Part shown: piece by piece, positions 57,417 to 64,000 of the stretch
How the letters are laid out: each line of letters opens with the position of its first letter
Numbering within the stretch: position 1 is the first letter of the stretch
Assembly: GCF_004521985.1 (NCBI RefSeq)
Contig: NZ_SBHZ01000018.1
Span: 1 to 64,000, forward strand
Reading direction: 5' to 3'
DNA from: Ectopseudomonas khazarica
GTDB taxonomy: Bacteria > Pseudomonadota > Gammaproteobacteria > Pseudomonadales > Pseudomonadaceae
Length of the DNA: 64,000 nucleotides
Translations under genes and position numbers: made by a program
The notes under the pieces: model-generated
The model's database searches: none
Seen by the model: only the letters and a program-made list of their open reading frames with translations
What the model was told of the DNA's origin: nothing

Positions 57417-59630
57417 TCAGAAGTTGGTGCTGAGGCTGGCGTAGAAGGTGCGCCCCGGCTCGTTGTAGGTGTAGGCGCCGGCCTCGCGGCTGTTGCCCTC
57501 GCGGTACAGGCGCTTGTCGAACAGGTTGCTGACACCCGCGCCGATGCTCCAGTTCTTGTCGATGGCATAGGTGCCGCCGACCCCGACCAGCGCATAGGGG
57601 GCGATCTCCCGGCGTGCATCGCCACTCAGCACGTTGCCCTGGTAGTCATACTTGCCCGGCGTCTGCCGGCCGTACCAGGTCACCGTGGTCTGCAGCGACA
57701 GCGGGTCGGTCACCTGCCAGTCGAGGGTGGAGTTGACGGTGAACTCGGGGATGATCGACAACGGCTCGCCGGTTTCCTTGTTCTTCGATTGCAGCATCCA
57801 GGTGAAGTTGGTGTTCCAGCTCAGGCTGCTGGCCAGCGGCATCTTCAGGTTGCCCTCGAAGCCTTCGACCACCGCACGCGGAATGTTGGTCCACTGAAAC
57901 ACGTTGGCCACGCGCGTGCTGCTGCCCTGGGTGAAGTTGACCGAACCCACCGGTGTACGGCCCGCTTCGACCTTGTCTCGGTAATCGTTACGGAACCAGG
58001 TCAGGCTGGCATGGTAGTCGGCGGATTCGAACTCGATGCCCAGCTCCTTGTTGACGCTGGTTTCCGCTTCGAGATTCTCGTTACCCACCAGGAAGCAGCC
58101 CGGCCCGCCTGTGACGAAGTCCCAGCAGCCGAGGCCGTTGCTGTACAGCGCGTAGGACGCGTTGCTCTGGTACAGGTTGGGCACCTTGTAGGCCCGTGCG
58201 ATACCGGCCTTGAGGGTGAAGTGGTCGTCCAGGCGATGCGACAGGTTGAGCGACGGGCTCCAGTTGCCGCCGCTCAGGCTGTTGTGGTCGTAACGCAATC
58301 CGGGCGTGAGAACGGTGCCGGGACGCAGCTCGATGTTGTCTTCGACGAACAGCGATGCGGTACGCATGGCGATGTTGCCATCGAAGCGAGTCGGGTAACC
58401 GACGCTCTGGATCGCGGCGAGATCGGAGACGCCATCTTCCATGCGCTGCTCGTTCCACTCCGCCCCCAGCGTCACCACCTGCTCGAACACGGCCGAGATC
58501 GGCAGGCTCACTTCACTGTGCGCGGTCAGGCTCTCCAGCTCGATGGTGCCGAACTGGTCACTGTAGATCGCCCCCTCCGGCCCACCGGCCAGGCCTTCCT
58601 TGAGCCGGTTGTTGCGCGTGCGCTCGTACTGCAGGTAGTTCATCGTGGTACCGAAATCCCAGTCGCCGTGGTGCGTGACGCCGTAGGTGTTGCGGTACAT
58701 GCGGTTGGTTTCGCGGCCGATCCAGGCGCTGCGGTAGTTGTCGACCACGGCACTGCTGGACAGGTTGTTCATGCTGTCGCCGGTGTAGATGTTGCCCTGG
58801 CGGCTGAAGCCGGCCTGCAGCTCGAGGGTCTGCGACTCGTCGAGGCGCCAGGTCAGGGTGCCGTCCACGTCACGGTTGCGCACCCCTTCACGACCGGCCA
58901 GGGCAGCATTGGAGGCGCTGACGGCACGGCCTTCGTTGATGTCCTCGTCGTCAGAATCGGTCTTGTTCAGGTTGCCGTACACGCGATACGAGAGGGTATC
59001 GGTCAACGGGCCGCTGAGCCCGAAGTTGAGGCGGCGGGTGGCTCCCTCCTCGCTGTGCTCGGGCATGTTGGCGTACAGGCTGAGGTTGCCGTGGTGCTCC
59101 AGGCCGGCCTTCTTGGTGATGATGTTGACCACGCCACCGGCGGCGCCGCTGCCATAGCGCGCGGCGGCGGGGCCACGCAGCACTTCGATGCGCTCGATCT
59201 GCTCGGCCGGCACCCAGTTGGTGTCGCCGCGCGTGTCGCGGTCACCGCGCCAGCCATAGCGCACGGCATTGCGCGAGCTGACCGGCTTGCCGTCGATCAG
59301 GATCAGGGTGTTCTCCGGGCCCATGCCACGGATATCGATCTGCCGATTGTTGCCGCGCGCACCCGAGCCGCTGTTGCCGGTCAGGTTGACCCCCGGCTGC
59401 TTGCGGATGATCTCGGCGACATCGTTCATCGGCGGCGCCTTCTGGATGTCCTCGGCGGTGATCACCGACACCCCGAGCGCCTGCTTGAGTTCTTCCTGGG
59501 CCGTACCGAGCACCTCGGTAGGCTGCAGCTCAAGCGGCTCTTCGGCGGCCATGGCGAACCCTGGCAGCGCCAGCAGCACAGCGATGGCCAATGGATTGAA
59601 CGAGTGTTCACGACACGATTGCAGGTACAT
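57417..59630 (-). CDS. TonB-dependent siderophore receptor (FepA/PfeA/PirA-like)
   Basis: A 737-residue outer-membrane receptor. A signal peptide (NPLAIAVLLALPGFAMA) precedes a plug domain (about residues 45-170) with GARGNNRQIDIRGMGPENTL and IERIEVLRGPAAARYGSGAAGGVVNIITKK, then a 22-strand barrel that ends in Phe (FYASLSTNF). Cysteines in LGCWDFVTGGPGCFLVG suggest a disulfide in an outer loop, as in ferric-enterobactin receptors. A Fur-box-like site lies 44 bp upstream of the start. It is divergent from the AraC regulator. GGGGAGGGG precedes the ATG at 59630. Confidence 0.9.
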   Translation of the reverse strand: MYLQSCREHSFNPLAIAVLLALPGFAMAAEEPLELQPTEVLGTAQEELKQALGVSVITAEDIQKAPPMNDVAEIIRKQPGVNLTGNSGSGARGNNRQIDIRGMGPENTLILIDGKPVSSRNAVRYGWRGDRDTRGDTNWVPAEQIERIEVLRGPAAARYGSGAAGGVVNIITKKAGLEHHGNLSLYANMPEHSEEGATRRLNFGLSGPLTDTLSYRVYGNLNKTDSDDEDINEGRAVSASNAALAGREGVRNRDVDGTLTWRLDESQTLELQAGFSRQGNIYTGDSMNNLSSSAVVDNYRSAWIGRETNRMYRNTYGVTHHGDWDFGTTMNYLQYERTRNNRLKEGLAGGPEGAIYSDQFGTIELESLTAHSEVSLPISAVFEQVVTLGAEWNEQRMEDGVSDLAAIQSVGYPTRFDGNIAMRTASLFVEDNIELRPGTVLTPGLRYDHNSLSGGNWSPSLNLSHRLDDHFTLKAGIARAYKVPNLYQSNASYALYSNGLGCWDFVTGGPGCFLVGNENLEAETSVNKELGIEFESADYHASLTWFRNDYRDKVEAGRTPVGSVNFTQGSSTRVANVFQWTNIPRAVVEGFEGNLKMPLASSLSWNTNFTWMLQSKNKETGEPLSIIPEFTVNSTLDWQVTDPLSLQTTVTWYGRQTPGKYDYQGNVLSGDARREIAPYALVGVGGTYAIDKNWSIGAGVSNLFDKRLYREGNSREAGAYTYNEPGRTFYASLSTNF

Positions 59631-59673
59631 AACCCCTCCCCGGCGCGCCGCCCAATCGGGCGGCACAACAACT

Positions 59674-59692
59674 AATGCGAATGATTTGCATC
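59674..59692. promoter_or_regulatory. Fur-box-like site
   Basis: AATGCGAATGATTTGCAT (59674-59691) keeps the NAT repeat pattern of Fur boxes (AATnnnAATGATTnnCAT). It lies between the divergent receptor and AraC genes and can control both. Confidence 0.75.
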
Positions 59693-59788
59693 AATAAATG
59701 GCGAGGCGTAGTCTGCCACCCTGTTTGCAGCAAGAGGTTTGCGCGCCGAGATTTGTTCTTTGCGCCAGAAGCACGCAGAGGTGCCCCG

Positions 59789-60757
59789 ATGACCAGCAGT
59801 ACCCCCATCGTCCGCGCCGGAGAGCTGGCCCAGTTGTCCGGTGACGCCATCCGCCTGGTCGGTGGCGAGAGCCGTGCCGACCGCCTGTTCCAGGGCCACC
59901 TGAGCTGGCGCCGCCTGCGCAGCGGACTGTCGCTGCACTGTTCCGACTGCCTGGAACTGCAGGACTTCGCCACCCAGGCCGAGGCCCGTCCGCACCTGAA
60001 CTTCATCCTCTTCCTGCAGGGGCGCAGCGAGGTCAGCTACGACGGCAAGCCATTCACCTTCGGCACCCCGCGCACGGGCTGCGAGGGAGTGACCATCGCC
60101 CTCAACGAACCGATGCTGTTCGCCCGCCGCGCGCGCCGTGGCCAGCACATCCGCAAGGTCTCGGTCAGCCTGACCCCGGAATGGTTCGAAGCGAGCGGTT
60201 TCGAGGCCCAGGCGGAGCTCAAGGCTTTGCTGCAGGGGGACTATCGGCCGCTCAACGTGCTGCGCTGGCAACCCTCGGCACGCCTGCTGACCCTGGCCGA
60301 GCAGGTGCTGCACCCCGGGTGCGGCAATCGCCTGCTGGAGAACCTGTACCTGGAAAGCCGCGCCCTGGAGATCGCCGGCGAGGCCCTGAGCCTGCTGACA
60401 GGGCAGTCAGCCAGTGCACCGAGCAACCTGCGTCCGCACGAGCATCAACGCATTCGCCGCACCCTGGAACTGCTGCACAGCGGTACGGCCGATGGCTGGT
60501 CACTGGAGGACATCGCCCAAGAGGTAGGTTGCTGCGCCAGCACCCTGCAACGGCAGTTCCAGGCAGCCAAGGGCACGTCGCTGTTCGAGTATCAGCGCCA
60601 GCGCAAGCTGCAGCAGGCGCGTGAAGCGCTGGAACAGCAAGGGGTGAGCGTCAGTCAGGCGGCCTGGATCGCCGGCTACGGCAGCGCCGCCAACTTCTCC
60701 ACGGCGTTCAAGCGCGCCTTCGGCATCAGCCCCAAGCAGGTCCGCGCGCGACTGTAG
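59789..60757 (+). CDS. AraC-family regulator of siderophore uptake (PchR-like)
   Basis: A 322-residue regulator: a divergent N-terminal effector domain with FILFLQGRSEVSYDGKPFTF, and a C-terminal AraC domain (about residues 215-322) with both helix-turn-helices: WSLEDIAQEVGCCASTLQRQFQAAKG and VSVSQAAWIAGYGSAANFSTAFKRAFGISPKQVR. PchR-type regulators bind a ferric siderophore and activate the matching receptor gene, here encoded divergently. No ribosome binding site is obvious; the ATG follows GAGGTGCCCC. Confidence 0.88.
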   Translation: MTSSTPIVRAGELAQLSGDAIRLVGGESRADRLFQGHLSWRRLRSGLSLHCSDCLELQDFATQAEARPHLNFILFLQGRSEVSYDGKPFTFGTPRTGCEGVTIALNEPMLFARRARRGQHIRKVSVSLTPEWFEASGFEAQAELKALLQGDYRPLNVLRWQPSARLLTLAEQVLHPGCGNRLLENLYLESRALEIAGEALSLLTGQSASAPSNLRPHEHQRIRRTLELLHSGTADGWSLEDIAQEVGCCASTLQRQFQAAKGTSLFEYQRQRKLQQAREALEQQGVSVSQAAWIAGYGSAANFSTAFKRAFGISPKQVRARL

Positions 60758-60801
60758 CGATCACCCGCCAAGCCGCGCCCGGCGCGGGCGAGAGGCCTAC
60801 G

Positions 60802-60824
60802 CCCCTCCCGCAAGCGGGAGAGGG
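60802..60824. terminator. Hairpin between convergent araC and ppk
   Basis: CCCCTCCCGC and GCGGGAGAGGG pair with a single bulged A and a 2-base loop. Flanking T-run is absent. A common type of Pseudomonas intergenic hairpin. Confidence 0.5.
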
Positions 60825-60842
60825 TGTTGCGCGCAGCCGCTG

Positions 60843-63029
60843 TTACCGGGCGCTGATCACGGGGGCGGTGAGCTTTTCCAGCAGGCCGGCCTGCGCATTG
60901 CGCGGGTTCTGGTTGCCGGTGGGCTGCTGGCGCACGTAGCGACCGTCGGACTGCAGCACCCAGGCCTGGGTGTTGTCGGTCAGGTAGCTTTCCAGCTCCT
61001 TCTTGACCCGGGTGATGAGCTTCTTGCCCTCGACCGGGAAGCAGGTCTCCACGCGCTTGTCGAGGTTGCGCTCCATCCAGTCGGCACTGGACAGGTAGAT
61101 CAGCTCGTCGCCGCCGTTGAGGAAGTAGTACACGCGGGTGTGTTCGAGGAAGCGACCGATGATCGAGCGCACCTGGATGTTGTGCGACACGCCCGGCACG
61201 CCCGGGCGCAGGCAGCACATGCCACGCACCACCAGGTCGATCTTCACCCCGGTCTGGCTGGCCTTGTACAGCGCGCGGATGACCTTCGGATCGGTCAGCG
61301 AGTTGAACTTGGCGATGATGTGCGCCGGCTTGCCCTCGGCCGCCGCCGCGGTTTCCTTGGCGATCAGGTCGAGCAGGGTCTTCTTCAGGGTGAAGGGCGC
61401 GTGCAGCAGCTTCTTCATGCGCAGGGTCTTGCCCATGCCGATCAGCTGGCTGAACAGCTTGGAGACGTCCTCGCCGAGCGCCACGTCGGCGGTCAGCAGG
61501 CTGTAGTCGGTGTACAGACGGGCATTGCCGGCGTGGTAGTTGCCGGTACCCAGGTGCGCATAGCGACGAATCTCGCCGTTCTCGCGACGCAGGATCAGCA
61601 TCATCTTGGAGTGGGTCTTGAAGCCGACCACCCCGTAGATCACCACCGCGCCAGCGGCCTGCAGACGGCTGGCGAGCTGCAGGTTGGACTCTTCGTCGAA
61701 ACGCGCACGCAGCTCGATCACCGCCGTGACCTCCTTGCCGTTGCGCGCTGCCTCGACCAGTGCGTCGACGATCTCCGAATTGGCGCCGGAGCGGTACAGC
61801 GTCTGCTTGATGGCCAGCACGTGCGGGTCCTTGGCGGCCTGGCGCAGCAGGTCGACCACCGGGGTGAAGGACTCGAACGGGTGCAGCAGGAGGATGTCCT
61901 GCTTGCTGACCACGTTGAAGATGTTCTCCGAGTTCTGCAGCAGCTTGGGGATCACCGGGGTGAACGGCGCGTACTGCAGGTCCGGGTGGTTATCCAGGCC
62001 GGTGATGCTGAACAGGCGCGTCAGGTTGACCGGGCCGTTGACCTGGTACAGCTCGCCTTCGGTCAGGCCGAACTGCTTGAGCAGGTGATCGCGCAGGTGC
62101 TTCGGGCAGGTGTCGACCACCTCCAGGCGCACCGCATCGCCGTAGCGCCGGCTGAACAGCTCGCCGCGCAGGGCGCGGGCCAGATCTTCGACGTCCTCGG
62201 TGTCCACCGACAGGTCGGCGTTACGGGTCAAACGGAACTGGTAGCAGCCCTTGACCTTCATGCCCTGGAACAGGTCGTCGGCATGGGCGTGGATCATCGA
62301 CGAGAGGAACACGTAGTTGTCGCCGGGGCCACCGACCTCTTCCGGCACGCGGATGATCCGTGGCAGCAGGCGTGGCGCCGGGATGATGGCCAGGCCGGAA
62401 TCGCGACCGAAGGCATCGACGCCCTCCAGCTCGACGATGAAGTTCAGGCTCTTGTTCACCAGCAGCGGGAAGGGGTGCGTCGGGTCGAGCCCGATGGGCG
62501 TGATGATCGGCGCGATCTCGTCGCGGAAATAGCGGCGCACCCAGGTCTTGAGCTTGGCCGTCCAGTAGCGCCGACGAATGAAGTTGATGCCTTGCTTGGC
62601 CAGGGCCGGGAACAGCGTGTCGTTGAGGATCGCGTACTGACGCTCGACCTGCTCGTGCACCAGCTCGCTGATACGCGACAGCGCCTGATGCGGCTGCAGG
62701 CCATCGGCGCCGGCCTGTTCGCGGGCGAAGTTGATCTGTTTCTTCAGGCCGGCGACGCGAATCTCGAAGAACTCGTCGAGGTTGCTGGAGAAGATCAGCA
62801 GGAACTTCAAGCGTTCCAGCAAGGGATAGGACTCATCCAGGGCCTGCTCCAGCACGCGGATATTGAACTGCAACTGGGACAGTTCACGGTGGATGTACAG
62901 GCTGCTGTCATCCAGGCTGGGGGGCGGCGGTGGCGGTGTTTCCACCACCGGTTGCTCAGCCACCACCTCGACCTGGGGTTGCGGCTGGGAGCCTTCGAGC
63001 GCTTCGCTGGTGAGTCCTTCGGTGTTCAT
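60843..63029 (-). CDS. ppk: Polyphosphate kinase 1
   Basis: A 728-residue enzyme that makes polyphosphate from ATP. The unusual N-terminal 38 residues (proline-rich TPPPPPPSLDD) precede the normal start of the family (SSLYIHRELSQLQFNIRVLEQA). Catalytic segments include KTHSKMMLILRREN with the phosphorylated His (near 440) and YAHLGTGNYHAGNARLYTDYSL. It is 19 bp downstream of hemB on the same strand, as in PAO1. Confidence 0.96.
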   Translation of the reverse strand: MNTEGLTSEALEGSQPQPQVEVVAEQPVVETPPPPPPSLDDSSLYIHRELSQLQFNIRVLEQALDESYPLLERLKFLLIFSSNLDEFFEIRVAGLKKQINFAREQAGADGLQPHQALSRISELVHEQVERQYAILNDTLFPALAKQGINFIRRRYWTAKLKTWVRRYFRDEIAPIITPIGLDPTHPFPLLVNKSLNFIVELEGVDAFGRDSGLAIIPAPRLLPRIIRVPEEVGGPGDNYVFLSSMIHAHADDLFQGMKVKGCYQFRLTRNADLSVDTEDVEDLARALRGELFSRRYGDAVRLEVVDTCPKHLRDHLLKQFGLTEGELYQVNGPVNLTRLFSITGLDNHPDLQYAPFTPVIPKLLQNSENIFNVVSKQDILLLHPFESFTPVVDLLRQAAKDPHVLAIKQTLYRSGANSEIVDALVEAARNGKEVTAVIELRARFDEESNLQLASRLQAAGAVVIYGVVGFKTHSKMMLILRRENGEIRRYAHLGTGNYHAGNARLYTDYSLLTADVALGEDVSKLFSQLIGMGKTLRMKKLLHAPFTLKKTLLDLIAKETAAAAEGKPAHIIAKFNSLTDPKVIRALYKASQTGVKIDLVVRGMCCLRPGVPGVSHNIQVRSIIGRFLEHTRVYYFLNGGDELIYLSSADWMERNLDKRVETCFPVEGKKLITRVKKELESYLTDNTQAWVLQSDGRYVRQQPTGNQNPRNAQAGLLEKLTAPVISAR

Positions 63030-63048
63030 CGCTGGGTTCCTGGGGGCG

Positions 63049-64000
63049 TCATTGCCCCTGTTTTAGCAGTTCTGCCGCACGTACGGCGAAATAGGTGAGA
63101 ATGCCATCGGCACCGGCGCGTTTGAATGCGGTGAGCGACTCCATCATCGCTGCCTCGGTCAGCCAGCCGTTCTGGATCGCCGCCATGTGCATGGCGTACT
63201 CACCGCTGACCTGGTAGACGAAGGTCGGCACCTTGAAGGTGTCCTTCACGCGCCACAGCACATCCAGGTAGGGCATACCCGGCTTGACCATGACCATGTC
63301 GGCGCCCTCGGCGAGGTCGGCGGCGACTTCATGCAGTGCCTCGTCACCATTGGCCGGGTCCATCTGGTAGGTGAACTTGTTGCCCTTGCCCAGGTTGCCG
63401 GACGAGCCGATGGCATCGCGGAACGGCCCGTAGTAGGCGCTGGCGTACTTGGCCGAGTAGGCCATGATGCGGGTGTTGACGTGATCGCCCAGCTCCAGCG
63501 CCTCGCGGATCGCCTGCACCCGGCCGTCCATCATGTCCGACGGCGAGATGATGTGCGCGCCGGCCTCGGCGTGCGACAGCGACTGACGGACCAGCGCGTC
63601 GATGGTGATGTCGTTGAGCACGTAGCCATCGTCATCGATGATGCCGTCCTGGCCGTGCGTGGTGTAGGGGTCCAGCGCGACGTCGGTCATCACCCCGAGC
63701 TCCGGGAAGCGCTCGCGCAGCGCGCGGATGGCGCGCTGGATCAGCCCGTCCGGGTTCCACGCCTCGGCGGCGTCGAGCGACTTGCGCTCGGTCGGGATGT
63801 ACGGGAACAGGTCGATCAGCGGAATACCCAGCTCCACCCAGCGCTCGGCCTCGACCAGCAGCTGATCGATCGACAGGCGCTCGACGCCCGGCATCGACGC
63901 GATCGCCTCGCGACGGTTCTCGCCGTCGAGAATGAATACCGGCAGGATCAGGTCATCGACGCTCAGGCGGTTCTCACGTACCAGGCGACGGGAAAAATCG
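63049..64000 (-). CDS. hemB: Delta-aminolevulinic acid dehydratase (5' end outside window)
   Basis: 317 residues of porphobilinogen synthase are in frame to the right edge; only the extreme N-terminus is missing. DFSRRLVRENRLSVDDLILP, PGVERLSIDQLL, IPLIDLFPY, DVALDPYTTHGQDGI (metal region), ISPSDMMDGRVQAIREAL, YSAKYASAYYGPFRDAIGS with the Schiff-base Lys region, and MVMVKPGMPYLD with the second active-site Lys are visible. It condenses two ALA molecules in tetrapyrrole synthesis. Confidence 0.95.
   Translation of the reverse strand, partial: DFSRRLVRENRLSVDDLILPVFILDGENRREAIASMPGVERLSIDQLLVEAERWVELGIPLIDLFPYIPTERKSLDAAEAWNPDGLIQRAIRALRERFPELGVMTDVALDPYTTHGQDGIIDDDGYVLNDITIDALVRQSLSHAEAGAHIISPSDMMDGRVQAIREALELGDHVNTRIMAYSAKYASAYYGPFRDAIGSSGNLGKGNKFTYQMDPANGDEALHEVAADLAEGADMVMVKPGMPYLDVLWRVKDTFKVPTFVYQVSGEYAMHMAAIQNGWLTEAAMMESLTAFKRAGADGILTYFAVRAAELLKQGQ

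Noticed and set aside
57039..59675. An 878-codon plus-strand frame running from the repeat array through the receptor gene
   Set aside because: Its start is made of 97-bp repeats that shift frame from unit to unit, and the rest is antisense to a clear TonB-dependent receptor.

Overview
The window is chromosomal DNA of a high-GC gammaproteobacterium, almost certainly a Pseudomonas of the aeruginosa/mendocina/oleovorans side of the genus. The core genes fall into the gene orders known from P. aeruginosa PAO1: spuC-spuB-spuI-aguR-aguB-aguA (PAO1 PA0292-PA0299), then gcvH1-gcvT1-iron ABC transporter-ubiquinone hydroxylases-pepP-ygfB-zapA-6S RNA-ygfA-ABC exporter-ubiD-rho-trxA-ppx-ppk-hemB (PAO1 PA5214-PA5243). 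These PAO1 parallels come from memory, not from a search.

Layout. 1-8.04 kb: polyamine and agmatine catabolism, with a gap of about 790 bp where PAO1 carries spuA. 8.1-9.6 kb: a small ArsR-controlled sulfur-transport cluster with a striking palindromic operator; it sits where two blocks that are distant in PAO1 meet. 9.7-11.3 kb: glycine cleavage genes gcvH and gcvT. 11.5-14.3 kb: Fe(III) ABC transporter. 14.4-19.1 kb: lipoprotein, two FAD hydroxylases of ubiquinone synthesis, pepP, ygfB. 19.3-20.7 kb: zapB-like gene, zapA, 6S RNA, ygfA. 20.8-23.4 kb: a 43-residue membrane protein, an EVE-domain protein and a diguanylate cyclase. 23.5-28.4 kb: tripartite HlyD/ABC/ABC-2 export system. 28.5-30.1 kb: a FliL-like protein and a quinone oxidoreductase.

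30.1-43.9 kb is an accessory island of clearly lower GC, apart from the large cdiA and cdiB genes. It is a contact-dependent inhibition (CDI, two-partner secretion) locus: cdiB, cdiA and cdiI, followed by six orphan modules. Each module is the last 16-42 codons of a different toxin, a small immunity-type gene overlapping or close behind it, and, immediately upstream of the toxin tip, a copy of one 66-bp palindromic element. The same element flanks a REP-associated tyrosine transposase (RAYT/TnpA-REP) inside the array, and half of it flanks a decayed RAYT copy at the far end. All full elements lie in the same orientation. The result looks like a bank of immunity genes whose toxins have been cut off at the element. 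This is the most unusual structure in the window.

44-48.5 kb returns to core genes (ferredoxin-type reductase, ubiD, rho, trxA). 48.6-52.9 kb is a GntR-controlled polar amino-acid-type ABC importer with an ureidoglycolate-lyase-like gene, placed between trxA and ppx. 53.2-55.4 kb holds a secreted hypothetical protein and ppx. 55.5-60.8 kb is an iron/siderophore cassette (esterase, DUF2218, a tandem array of seven 97-bp repeats, a TonB-dependent receptor with a Fur-box-like site, and an AraC regulator) that separates ppx from ppk. The window closes with ppk and the 5'-truncated hemB.
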